Positions 44,200-53,007 of a stretch of DNA of 59,937 nucleotides are shown here, in pieces. Where the stretch lies: positions 1 through 59,937 of the forward strand of contig JAFASN010000046.1 of assembly GCA_019244415.1 (NCBI GenBank). The letters are read 5' to 3'. Under the pieces are notes generated by a model. The model did not search any database and was not told the DNA's origin. It saw only the letters and a list, made by a program, of their open reading frames with translations. Within the stretch, counting starts at the first letter, position 1. Each line of letters opens with the position of its first letter. The DNA comes from Verrucomicrobiota bacterium (GTDB taxonomy: Bacteria; Verrucomicrobiota; Verrucomicrobiia; Chthoniobacterales; UBA10450). A program made the translations under genes and the position numbers.

Positions 44200-45882
44200 C
44201 TATTGAGGAGCGGGCGTTTTCTCGCCCTCCTTCTTCTCCTTGCGGTTTTCCGGAGCCGGCCTGCCCTGCTCGCGTTGCTGTGCCTCGGGCCGCTGCGTCT
44301 CGGGCCGCTGCGTCTGTGGGCGTTGCTGCTGAGGTTGCGCACGCTCCGGGCGTTCTTGCGCCGGCTGGCGGCGAGCCTCAGGTTCGGCGCGCTCGCCACG
44401 AGGTGCGGCCGGTTGTGCGCCGCCGGCGTTGGGTCGTGGCGCAGTTTGCGTTTCCCGCCTCTCCTGTGTCTCACGGGGGGCGGCCCGTTGCTCCTGCGCG
44501 TTTTGCCGTACTTCGGCGTTTCGGCGCGCGTTTTCGGCATTCGCGTTTTCACCGCGGGCGGCGCGGTTCAGCTCCTTGCGTTCGTTTTGCGCGCCCATGT
44601 TCGGGGATGGCGTTGCGGCTGGACCGGCGTTCTGCTCGCGTTTGTTGCCCTTGTGCTGGCCGGCATTCTCAGGCCGCTCGCGGTTTGGATTCGCACCTTC
44701 AGCATTCACCGACGGGCTTCTGTTCGGCACTGGGGAAACAGCGTTGCGGTCGTTCTGAGCACCGCGATTTTTGCCTTTACCTTGTTGCGCTCCTTCGTTG
44801 GCGGTCACCGGAGAAGTCGCAGGGGCAACGCTCGCCTCGGCCTGCCCTGCTCTCGCCCGGCCTTTGCCACCACGGTTGCCCTGAGTGGCAGCAGCGTTCG
44901 TTCCTGGAGCAGCGCTCGCCGCGGCCGCGGCAGCAGCAGGGTTCGCATTCGCCGGCTGAATATTCGGTTTGGGAATGTTTTTCGCATTCTGCGTTTTGAA
45001 GCTCTGCTCGAGCTTGGCCTTCTCCGCGGGATTTATTCCAGCCCAGCCCTTCTCCACTTTGGGCTGCTGGATGGTTGCTTTCACCTGCTTGGGTGCAACG
45101 CCCGCCGCGGCTTTCTGGAGTTTCATCGGCGCGGCGACCAGCAGTTGATTTCCCTGCACCTTGGTCACGCTGCCGTTCTGGATTGCCTGCATCGGGTTCA
45201 CGTTCTCCCGCTCGAGCTTCAACCGCTGGATCGGGCGAACTGAGTACCGGCTTACCGTTGCATAATCCGGCCCATAATTGTACACCGCAGAGTTATTGTA
45301 GGTAATGTTCGTCACGTTCACCGTGTTGTTGATGATGGTGACGTTTTGATCAGGCGCGAGGATGCGGTCACGCAGCACCGGCTCGCCGATATAGCGCAGA
45401 TCGATGAAATTGTAGAACGCCGGCCCGATGCCGAACTCCACGTCCACGTGCCCAGTGATCGGCGTACTTTCGTAAACCACTTCACCGCCGGCAGGAGGTA
45501 ATGGCGCCCATCCTACGTAATCGCCACCCGTGCGCCATGAAACCCAGGCCGGCGCCCATTCCGTTCCGGGCACCCAGACCCAGCCATAATCAGCCAGGCG
45601 CGCCCAGCGTCCGTAATGGTAAGTGGCCCAACCAAAATCCTCGTAGCTTACCCAGGTCCAGCCCTGGTCCGTGTAGGCCCAGTAACCATCGGTGTACGGG
45701 CGCCAATTCGGATCAGTGGCGACATCGGGCTGCCAGACGTAGCCATAATCGGCGACCTGGTACCAGTTGCCGCCGTTCAGATTGTTATAGAAAAGATCGA
45801 CCGAGACGTCGTCAGCCTGGGCCGGCTGCAATGCCGGGAGCACAAGCGCGCACAATGCGAGAAGTGGTAGGAATCGTTTCAT
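44200..45882 (-). CDS. DUF6600-type Trp/Tyr-rich secreted protein with long low-complexity tail
   Basis: About 560 residues. The signal is 'MKRFLPLLALCALVLPALQP' (ATG 45882; a GTG at 45900 is less likely). Residues about 25-140 are the DUF6600 domain: repeated Trp/Tyr strands such as 'NGGNWYQVADYGYVWQPDV', 'NWRPYTDGYWAYTDQGWTWV', 'WATYHYGRWARLADYGWVWV' and 'WAPAWVSWRTGGDYVGWAPL'. From about residue 260 the chain is Ala/Asn/Gln/Lys, then Arg/Pro/Glu/Gln-rich ('QQQRPQTQRPETQRPEAQQ'), with no predicted fold. Domain function is unknown; the family is frequent in Verrucomicrobiota and related phyla. Confidence 0.8.
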   Translation of the reverse strand: MKRFLPLLALCALVLPALQPAQADDVSVDLFYNNLNGGNWYQVADYGYVWQPDVATDPNWRPYTDGYWAYTDQGWTWVSYEDFGWATYHYGRWARLADYGWVWVPGTEWAPAWVSWRTGGDYVGWAPLPPAGGEVVYESTPITGHVDVEFGIGPAFYNFIDLRYIGEPVLRDRILAPDQNVTIINNTVNVTNITYNNSAVYNYGPDYATVSRYSVRPIQRLKLERENVNPMQAIQNGSVTKVQGNQLLVAAPMKLQKAAAGVAPKQVKATIQQPKVEKGWAGINPAEKAKLEQSFKTQNAKNIPKPNIQPANANPAAAAAAASAAPGTNAAATQGNRGGKGRARAGQAEASVAPATSPVTANEGAQQGKGKNRGAQNDRNAVSPVPNRSPSVNAEGANPNRERPENAGQHKGNKREQNAGPAATPSPNMGAQNERKELNRAARGENANAENARRNAEVRQNAQEQRAAPRETQERRETQTAPRPNAGGAQPAAPRGERAEPEARRQPAQERPERAQPQQQRPQTQRPETQRPEAQQREQGRPAPENRKEKKEGEKTPAPQ

Positions 45883-45973
45883 AGCGTTTCGTTGTTGCAC
45901 CTATAGACAACAATCGGTTCTGCTTTATTCACGGCCGCCTCGTTCGCTCGAGTGCCCGGCGGGATCCGCGAAA

Positions 45974-47500
45974 TTAACGTGGCCGCAGCACCACGAACGA
46001 GCGTACGCGATGACGGCAGACCGAAAGTACGTGCGCGCTGTCACCGTCGAGGCCGCTCACGATTTTGTTGAACTCCGCCACTGATCTCACCGGCTGCTGA
46101 TCTACTTCTTCGATCACATCACCCTTTTGCAGCTGAGGAGAATCCGCGGCCGTGACCACCACGCCGCTGATCGCGTTCGGCAAATCAAGTTGTCGCGCTA
46201 GCTGCGGCGTCAGCTCATCCACGCGAATAGTACCGAGCGCGCTTGCCTCATCCTGCTCTGGTTGATTCGCGGGTGGACTTGGTTGCGGCTGAAACGGATT
46301 CCGCGGATTTGGCTGGCCGGGTCGCGGAATTGCCCGCGCTGTCTGGAAATCCGCCGGCTGCTCGCGCAACTCGGTTGAGACACGCACCGGCTTGCCGTTG
46401 CGCTCGATCTCGAGGTCGATCTTTTTGTTCAACTCCGTTTGCGCGACAAGCGAGCGCAGCTCCGGGAAACTTTTCACGTCGTGCCCATTAAACTTCCGGA
46501 TCACGTCACCACGTTGCAGTTGCGCGTCGGCGGCGGGTGAACCAGGAACAACATCGCCGACGACCACACCATCGGCATTTACCGCGGGCAATCCGTTACC
46601 ATCGATCTGCGCCTGAATGCCGAGATACCCGCGGATGATTCGCCCCCGCTTCAGCAAACTTTCCATCGCCACTTTCACCGTGTTCGATGGAATGGCGAAG
46701 CCGATTCCCTGTGAGCCACCCGAACCGGAAATGATTGCAGTGTTGATGCCGATGACTTCGCCCTGGAGATTGATCAATGGGCCGCCGCTGTTTCCTGGGT
46801 TGATGGCCGCGTCGGTTTGCAGGAAATCGCCAAATCCATCCACGCGATTGGGGCGCCCTTTCGAGCTGATAATTCCCTGGGTGACTGTTTCCTCAAACCC
46901 GAATGGATTGCCCACCGCGAGGACCATGTCGCCGGGCTGGACGGCATCCGAATCGCCGAGCTTCAGCGGCTTCACCGTGGGATCATCGATCTTTAGTACT
47001 GCGAGATCGACTTGCGCATCGCTGCCCACCAGCCGCGCTTTTCTCGTGCGCCCATCAGCTAGTTGCACTTCGATGTCGTCCACCTGATCGACAACATGAT
47101 TGTTGGTGATGATGTGGCCTTCGTTCGTCACGATCACGCCGGTACCTAACGAATTCTGGACCGTCGCTTCATCGTTGGGATTGCGGAACTGACGGGGGCG
47201 CCCGAAAAAGTACTCGAACGGATCGAGCGCGTACTGGCGCCGCACAGCAATTTTCTTCGAGGTTTTTACGCTGACGACGGATGGCACGACATGCGCCACG
47301 AGGTTGCGCCGCTCGCGATTAAATTCCTCGAGAGTACCGATTTGTTTCGCGTCGACGGGCGGCGCCGTCGCGAGGGAGTACTTCTCCGGAGCGCGTTCGG
47401 GCTCAGCAAGCCCGCCGTGCTTCATCCGGTAGTCGTAGAGCAACGAAATACCGAGGCTCACCAGCACGACAAAAACTAAAAACTTCAAAAGGTTCTTCAT
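45974..47500 (-). CDS. HtrA/DegP-family serine protease with two PDZ domains
   Basis: A 508-residue periplasmic protease. An N-terminal hydrophobic anchor ('LLKFLVFVVLVSLGISLLYD') is followed by the trypsin-like domain with His in 'IITNNHVVDQVDDIEV', Asp in 'SDAQVDLAVLKIDD' and Ser in 'INPGNSGGPLINLQG'. PDZ1 starts at about residue 290 ('GYLGIQAQIDGNGLP'); a Pro/Asn/Gln linker near 400-420 leads to PDZ2 ('DLPNAISGVVVTAADSPQLQ'). It degrades or refolds damaged envelope proteins. Its ATG overlaps the recG stop by one base (TGATG). Confidence 0.93.
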   Translation of the reverse strand: MKNLLKFLVFVVLVSLGISLLYDYRMKHGGLAEPERAPEKYSLATAPPVDAKQIGTLEEFNRERRNLVAHVVPSVVSVKTSKKIAVRRQYALDPFEYFFGRPRQFRNPNDEATVQNSLGTGVIVTNEGHIITNNHVVDQVDDIEVQLADGRTRKARLVGSDAQVDLAVLKIDDPTVKPLKLGDSDAVQPGDMVLAVGNPFGFEETVTQGIISSKGRPNRVDGFGDFLQTDAAINPGNSGGPLINLQGEVIGINTAIISGSGGSQGIGFAIPSNTVKVAMESLLKRGRIIRGYLGIQAQIDGNGLPAVNADGVVVGDVVPGSPAADAQLQRGDVIRKFNGHDVKSFPELRSLVAQTELNKKIDLEIERNGKPVRVSTELREQPADFQTARAIPRPGQPNPRNPFQPQPSPPANQPEQDEASALGTIRVDELTPQLARQLDLPNAISGVVVTAADSPQLQKGDVIEEVDQQPVRSVAEFNKIVSGLDGDSAHVLSVCRHRVRSFVVLRPR

Positions 47501-49560
47501 CAGCTCACATGCGAAAACAGTTGTTCCTGTCGTTCGACAATCAACGAGCGGAAACGTTGATTTTCCGGCCGCTCCAGCAGCGGATCGCCCTCGATGATTT
47601 GCACTGCTGCCGCCCGTGCCCGGCGCATCAAAGCGGCATCGCGTTTTAAATCGCCGAGCTTGAACTCCGGCAGACCGCTTTGCGCCGTGCCGAGCAAATC
47701 TCCCGGGCCGCGCAACTCCCAGTCAGCTTCCGCGATCTCGAACCCGTCCGTCGTTCTCTCCATCACAGCCAGTTTCGCCAGCGTATCCGGCGATTTCTCC
47801 GCCGTTAGCAGCAAACAGTGCGACACGTGCGCGCCGCGCCCCGTGCGCCCGCGCAGTTGATGCAGCTGTGACAAGCCAAAGCGCTCCGCGTTTTCGATCA
47901 ACATGACCGTCGCATTCGGAACATCCACGCCCACTTCGATAACGGTTGTCGAGACGAGCGCACGCGTTTCGCCGGCGCGAAAACGTTCCATGATCGCCTG
48001 CTTTTCTGCCGGCGCCACCCGGCCGTGCAAAAGCTCGCAGGTAAATGGACGGAGCCGCTCCTGCCAGGCGGAGAATTCGTGCGCTGCCGCTTTGGATTGC
48101 AGCTTTTCGCTTTCGTCGATCAACGGGTAAACAATGTAAGCTTGACGGCCGTTTTTCAGTTCATCCCGGATAAGGTTCACTGCTTCGCCGATCTGGCCTG
48201 CGCCTAAAACGCCCGTATGAATTTTACCGCGACCGCGCGGCATTTCGTCGATCGTAGAAACATCGAGATCGCCGTAGATCGTCATCGTTAACGTCCGCGG
48301 AATCGGGGTTGCCGTCATCACCAGCACGTCTGGCGCCGGCTCACGAGCCGTCAACTTCGCCCGCTGCGAAACACCGAACTTATGCTGCTCGTCAACGACC
48401 GCGAGACCCAGGCGCGAGAACTCCACGCTGTCATAAAGCAGCGCATGCGTGCCGACGATGATTTGCGGCGCGTCCCCATTCAGCAGTGGAAAAAATGATT
48501 CGTCCTGTCGCGCCGCGGTGCGTAGCGCAATGCTGAGGCCGAGCGGCACGAGCCAGCGGCAGAGTACGTCGTAATGCTGCTCGGCGAGAATTTGCGTGGG
48601 CGCCATCAGCGCCGCTTGTCCGCCGCTTTCCACGGCCAACAGCATCGCTGCAATCGCGATGACCGTTTTTCCCGAACCGACATCGCCTTGCAGCAACCGG
48701 TTCATCGGGGCGCCCCGCTCCATGTCACTGCGAATTTCGCTGAGTACGCGTTTCTGCGCGGGAGTAAACGCGAATGGCAGCGAGCGGATGAATCGCTCAA
48801 CGAGATCGCCGCGCGCCGCATGCCGCTGGCCTGAGCGCATGGCATTTTGCGCGTGTTGCCATGCCACTTGCATTTGCATGCCGAAGAATTCGCTAAGTAC
48901 GAGCTTCTCGCGCACAGCGCGCAACTGCGCCTCGCTCTCCGGAAAATGGATGTGGCGAAGCGCTTCGCCTTTCAGGCAGGCGCCGTTTTGCAGCTGAACC
49001 GGCAACGGCACGTCAGCACCTGCCACGTTCGACTCCTCCAGCACCCGATAGATGAGCGAGCGCAAGACGCGTTGAGACAAACCTTCCGTGGCCGGGTAAA
49101 TGGGTGTGATTCGCCGGAAATGAATCAGCAGCTCGTCGTCGTTCTCGATGACTTCAAATTCTGGGTGATCAAGGATGAGCCGCGCTCCTTTGCGTTTCAC
49201 CTTCCCGAAAACCACCAGCCGGTGCCCCGTGGCGATCATCTTCTGCACGTAATGCAAGTTGAACCAGCGGCACGTGAGCGGCTGGCTCAGCGCGTGGGCG
49301 CTTTCCTCCTCGAGTACCGCTTCAAAAATCTTGCGGCCGCCGAACCGCATCAGCCGTGTCTTTGTCACTTCGCCGCATAAGCAGACCGGGCCGGCCGTTT
49401 CATCTCGCGGGAAACCTGCGAACTCTCGCCGGTCTTCATGCCGGCGCGGGTAATGCGTGAGCAAATCACGCACGTTGGCGACATGCAGCCGGCGCAAGGC
49501 TGTGATGCGCGGCCGCGGAATCCAGCTCAGTTCTTCCAGCGATGTCTCCGGCTCAATCAT
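47500..49560 (-). CDS. recG: ATP-dependent DNA helicase RecG
   Basis: A 686-residue branched-DNA helicase. It has the N-terminal wedge/OB domain ('VANVRDLLTHYPRRHEDR', 'CLCGEVTKTRLMRFGGRKIFEAVL' in parts), Walker A 'LLQGDVGSGKTVIAIAAM', 'LMAPTQILAEQHYDVL', the 'DEQHKFGVSQRAKL' box in place of DEAD, 'VMTATPIPRTLTMTIYGDLD' and C-terminal 'LRGRTGRGAHVSHCLLL'. It remodels stalled forks and Holliday junctions. It forms an overlap chain with recJ (ATGA, 49557-49560) and the HtrA gene. Confidence 0.96.
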   Translation of the reverse strand: MIEPETSLEELSWIPRPRITALRRLHVANVRDLLTHYPRRHEDRREFAGFPRDETAGPVCLCGEVTKTRLMRFGGRKIFEAVLEEESAHALSQPLTCRWFNLHYVQKMIATGHRLVVFGKVKRKGARLILDHPEFEVIENDDELLIHFRRITPIYPATEGLSQRVLRSLIYRVLEESNVAGADVPLPVQLQNGACLKGEALRHIHFPESEAQLRAVREKLVLSEFFGMQMQVAWQHAQNAMRSGQRHAARGDLVERFIRSLPFAFTPAQKRVLSEIRSDMERGAPMNRLLQGDVGSGKTVIAIAAMLLAVESGGQAALMAPTQILAEQHYDVLCRWLVPLGLSIALRTAARQDESFFPLLNGDAPQIIVGTHALLYDSVEFSRLGLAVVDEQHKFGVSQRAKLTAREPAPDVLVMTATPIPRTLTMTIYGDLDVSTIDEMPRGRGKIHTGVLGAGQIGEAVNLIRDELKNGRQAYIVYPLIDESEKLQSKAAAHEFSAWQERLRPFTCELLHGRVAPAEKQAIMERFRAGETRALVSTTVIEVGVDVPNATVMLIENAERFGLSQLHQLRGRTGRGAHVSHCLLLTAEKSPDTLAKLAVMERTTDGFEIAEADWELRGPGDLLGTAQSGLPEFKLGDLKRDAALMRRARAAAVQIIEGDPLLERPENQRFRSLIVERQEQLFSHVS

Positions 49561-51251
49561 TCACATTCCAGTGCCGCCGCACTCCGCAACCCCTGCACCT
49601 GCAACTGGAGGCGCGCTTCGCCCTGGTACTCATTCGTCAGGATGCGGTAAGCGACATCCCACGGCGGTGAAGGCAACGGTTCCGCTGCCCCATCGAAAAA
49701 GATCGCACGCTGATGCCAGTTATTCTGTTTCAACTTCAACGCCAGGTGCCGTTCACCACAAACGCGCGGCGGCGCGCCCGGCTCGACCACGCGCGAAACA
49801 AAAACCGGCTGCGGATTGGCATTGCCGAAGGGCTGTAGCATTTCATGCCAGTGTAGCAGCTCGAAACTGACATCACGCAACGTCAGCTCGGCATCGAGAT
49901 GCAGCCGCGGCGTGAGCGCCTCTTCCCCCAACTGCGCGCGGGCGGCCTGAAGAAAACGCTCGCGGAATTCCGGCAGCTTTTCTTCGCGTAAGGAAACGCC
50001 GGCAGCCATTTCGTGACCGCCGAATTTTTCCAGCGCATCGCTGCACTGAGCGAGCGCGCTCACCAGCGAACAACCCTCTATGCTGCGCCCGCTGCCTTTC
50101 CCGGCGCCGGTCTCATCGAAGCCAATGATAATTGTCGGACGATAGTACTTGCGCGCGATGCGGGAGGCGACGATGCCCAGCACGCCCGGGTGCCAGCCGC
50201 GCGCGCCTAGTACAATCGCGGCATCGCTTACGCCGCCGTACTCAAGCTGCTCTTCCGCTTCGGCCAAAAGTTTTGTTTCCACTTCCTGGCGCTCGCGATT
50301 CCGGGAGTCGAGTTCTCGGGCGAGCTCTTCTGCTTCGCTGTCGTCATCGGTGAGCAGCAATCGTAACGACTTCTCGGCTGTGTCGAGACGCCCGGCGGCG
50401 TTCAGCCGCGGCCCTAAACGGAACCCGATGTCCTCGGGCATGATCGGCGGGTTCACGCCCGCCGCTTCCATCAGCTTAACGATTCCTCGCCGCGTGGATT
50501 GAGCCAGCGCAACCGATCCCTTTTTGACAAAGATGCGGTTCTCGCCCTCCAGCGGTACAATGTCCGCCACCGTGCCGAGCGCGACCAGATCAAGCGCCGC
50601 TTTCAGATCGAACTCGACGCGGCGCGCCTTGAGCAAAGCGTGACAAAGCTTGAACCCGAGCCCTGCGCTGCACAGGTAGGTCAGCGCTGAGCCTGACGCT
50701 TTCGGGTTGACCAGCAAACAATCGGGCAGCTCGGGCCTGGGCTCATGGTGATCGAGTACGATCACATCGATACGTTGCTTGCGCAGCATGGCGATTTCCG
50801 CAACCGAAGTTGTGCCACAATCGATGGCAATCAGCAGTTGCGGCTCATGATCGGCGACGCACCGCGCCAGAGCATCGCGGCTCAACCCGTATCCTTCCTC
50901 AATCCGGTGAGGCAAAAACAGCGCTGCCGCGCAGCCGTAAGCGTGCAGCAGCTCACTCAGCAGTGCCAGCGAAGTGACGCCATCCACATCGTAGTCGCCG
51001 AAAAGAACGACCCGCTCACACTGATCAATCGCGTGCAGAATGCGCTCAACCGCTTCCGCCATTCCACTGAGCTGGAACGGATCACCCAGCGCAGAAAGCC
51101 GCGGATTCAGAAAGGCGCGCGCTTCATCCGCGCAGGCGAAACGTTTCCGTCGCAACAGCCGAGTGATGCATTCCGAGCCGCACAATTTCGGCCACGAGAT
51201 ACCGTCCCCGTCGGGAAAATCGTCACGCGCCAAAATCCATCGCGGCTGCAC
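49557..51251 (-). CDS. recJ: Single-stranded-DNA 5'-3' exonuclease RecJ
   Basis: A 564-residue DHH/DHHA1 phosphoesterase: 'LFGDYDVDGVTSLALLSELL', 'LIAIDCGTTSVAEI', 'VIVLDHHEPRPELPDCLLVNP' (in parts), 'GLGFKLCHAL', 'DLVALGTVADIVPL' and 'GFRLGPRLNAAGRLDTA', all metal-coordinating blocks, and a C-terminal OB-like segment. Start is GTG at 51251. RecJ trims 5' ends in recombination and mismatch repair. The downstream recG overlaps its stop by 4 bases. Confidence 0.95.
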   Translation of the reverse strand: MQPRWILARDDFPDGDGISWPKLCGSECITRLLRRKRFACADEARAFLNPRLSALGDPFQLSGMAEAVERILHAIDQCERVVLFGDYDVDGVTSLALLSELLHAYGCAAALFLPHRIEEGYGLSRDALARCVADHEPQLLIAIDCGTTSVAEIAMLRKQRIDVIVLDHHEPRPELPDCLLVNPKASGSALTYLCSAGLGFKLCHALLKARRVEFDLKAALDLVALGTVADIVPLEGENRIFVKKGSVALAQSTRRGIVKLMEAAGVNPPIMPEDIGFRLGPRLNAAGRLDTAEKSLRLLLTDDDSEAEELARELDSRNRERQEVETKLLAEAEEQLEYGGVSDAAIVLGARGWHPGVLGIVASRIARKYYRPTIIIGFDETGAGKGSGRSIEGCSLVSALAQCSDALEKFGGHEMAAGVSLREEKLPEFRERFLQAARAQLGEEALTPRLHLDAELTLRDVSFELLHWHEMLQPFGNANPQPVFVSRVVEPGAPPRVCGERHLALKLKQNNWHQRAIFFDGAAEPLPSPPWDVAYRILTNEYQGEARLQLQVQGLRSAAALECE

Positions 51252-51295
51252 CGATTACCTTTATGCGCTCGTTTTCGGCTGACAACCCGTTCGCG

Positions 51296-52174
51296 CTACG
51301 TCGCGCGATGTCCTGCAAGGCGTTCGGCGAGCTGCTGCGCGTCGAAGGGCGCGTGCACTTTTGCGTCGTTATCGAAATAAACGAAGAGATCGCGAGCGCC
51401 TGCTGAGGCTGCGGCGCTGATGAGTTTGGCGTCGGCCGGCTGTTTGCCTTGGCGCCAGAGCTTGAGCCTCGCCGCCCACCAATCAAGCGCGCCGGGGCTA
51501 TAGCCGCTGGCGTAAAGCTGTGTGTCGCCGTGCAAGCGGCAGTACACGAAATCAGCCGTCACGTCTTCTGAGTACGGCCATTTGCCGGCAGTGTCGGCGA
51601 AAACGAACGCGACATTGTACTCACGGAGTAAGTGAAAGAATTCAGGAACGAGAAAACTCGGGTGCCGAATCTCGACGCAGTAGCGCAGTGGCCGATCAGT
51701 TTGAATTCTCAGAAACGCCCGCGCTTTGAGTTTTGCGTTGTGCAATCGCCCGAGTTCCGCAGCCTCCGCAGCGCGCTTCGGCAGCAGCTCGAAAAAGTCG
51801 CGGAAACGTTCGGGATTCCAGCCGAAATTCGGCGGGAATTGCCAAAGAATCGGGCCGAGTTTTTGCTCGAGCGCGAGTACGCCCGACGCGAAGAAGTTTG
51901 CCAGCGGCGCCTGCACATCGCGCAATTTTTTCATGTGAGAAATGAATCGCGGCGCTTTCACGCTGAAGAGAAAATTCTCGGGCGTTTCCCGACGCCAGCG
52001 TTGATAACTCGTCGGTAGTTGGAGCGAGTAAAATGAGCCATTGATCTCGATCGAGTTGAACGCCCGCGAGGCAAACTCGAGCTCGCGGCGATGCGGCAGA
52101 TCCTTCGGGTAGAAAACGCCGCGCCAGCCTTTGTAATTCCAGCCCGATATGCCGATGCGAACGTCGCCGTTCAC
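51296..52174 (-). CDS. DUF72 (YecE-like) protein
   Basis: A 292-residue TIM-barrel-like protein with the DUF72 signatures 'RIGISGWNYKGWRGVFYPKD', 'FASRAFNSIEINGSFYSLQ', 'FLFSVKAPRFISHMKKL', 'ILWQFPPNFGWNPERF', 'YCVEIRHPSFL' and the C-terminal 'VYFDNDAKVHAPFDAQQLAE'. The biochemical role of the family is unknown. The GTG start overlaps the mqnA stop as GTGA (52171-52174), and recJ follows 44 bases on. Confidence 0.88.
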   Translation of the reverse strand: MNGDVRIGISGWNYKGWRGVFYPKDLPHRRELEFASRAFNSIEINGSFYSLQLPTSYQRWRRETPENFLFSVKAPRFISHMKKLRDVQAPLANFFASGVLALEQKLGPILWQFPPNFGWNPERFRDFFELLPKRAAEAAELGRLHNAKLKARAFLRIQTDRPLRYCVEIRHPSFLVPEFFHLLREYNVAFVFADTAGKWPYSEDVTADFVYCRLHGDTQLYASGYSPGALDWWAARLKLWRQGKQPADAKLISAAASAGARDLFVYFDNDAKVHAPFDAQQLAERLAGHRAT

Positions 52175-52941
52175 ACCAGATTCAGCTCAAATTGCGGCGC
52201 GACATCGATGCCGCAGTCCACGCTTCGCCGGTAAAACTCGCGCAGGCCGCTTTTCTCCTGCGCGCCGAATTCGAAGCGCAAATACTCAGTGAAGTAGCGG
52301 AGACAGAACTCGGGCTCAAATTCCGTCTGGGCCTGCACAATGCGATCGATGTGGCGCAGGTTTTTGTCGCGCAATGCACGCAGATGGTTTGCGGTATTTG
52401 ACGCGTCATTGATTTCTGGACGCACCAGCCAAAGCGCAAAAACAAGGGGCAAACCGGTGATCTTCTGCCATTGCTCCGCGAGGTCCCAAAACTTGTACTC
52501 CGGATGGGCGCGTCGAAACCGGATCGCCTGGTCACCAATGAGCAAGCGCGCAGCCGAGTTGCCACTGGCGACATCTGCGCCGCTACGCGCCGGCGCGAGC
52601 TGACAACTCAACCGATAATGCGCGAGCAAACAGCGCAACAAGGCGACCGATGTTTCAGATGCGGGATCGACTTCGACCTCGGAGATGCTCGCGAGCTCCT
52701 GCTTATGCGCGACAATCACGCTGTAAACGGGTCCAAACGCCGCAATGGCAACGTTATTCACGATGCCATAGGTCGGTCGTCGCAAGTACTCGATGCTCGA
52801 GACGAGCGCGACATCCAACTCGCCGCGCGCGAGTTTTCTACAGAGAGCGGAGGGATGATCGAAGTCAACTTCGCCACGCCAGCCCTGGATCAGCGGGCGC
52901 GCGTTGAGGTACTTAACGCAGCCGAGGCGGGGTCTGTGCAA
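52171..52941 (-). CDS. mqnA: Chorismate dehydratase of the futalosine menaquinone pathway
   Basis: A 256-residue periplasmic-binding-protein-like enzyme: 'RLGCVKYLNARPLIQGW', 'LARGELDVALVSSIEYLRRP', 'LLIGDQAIRFRRAHPEYKFWDL' (in parts) with the conserved Gly-Asp, and 'KITGLPLVFALWLVRPE'. MqnA dehydrates chorismate to 3-enolpyruvoyl-benzoate, the first step of the futalosine route. The start is TTG at 52941, 66 bases after mqnE, which carries out the next step. It overlaps the DUF72 gene by 4 bases. Confidence 0.9.
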   Translation of the reverse strand: MHRPRLGCVKYLNARPLIQGWRGEVDFDHPSALCRKLARGELDVALVSSIEYLRRPTYGIVNNVAIAAFGPVYSVIVAHKQELASISEVEVDPASETSVALLRCLLAHYRLSCQLAPARSGADVASGNSAARLLIGDQAIRFRRAHPEYKFWDLAEQWQKITGLPLVFALWLVRPEINDASNTANHLRALRDKNLRHIDRIVQAQTEFEPEFCLRYFTEYLRFEFGAQEKSGLREFYRRSVDCGIDVAPQFELNLV

Positions 52942-53007
52942 TGTGATGGGTGATTGGTGACCAGTGAACAGATCAGCACGGTCCGTTCACCGATCACTGT
53001 TCACGAA

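Noticed and set aside
52942-53007. Imperfect palindrome of GTGATTGGTGACCAGTGAAC and GTTCACCGATCACTGTTCAC between mqnE and mqnA
   Set aside because: It consists of short similar units typical of decayed intergenic repeats, with no T-tract, so a terminator or operator is not supported.
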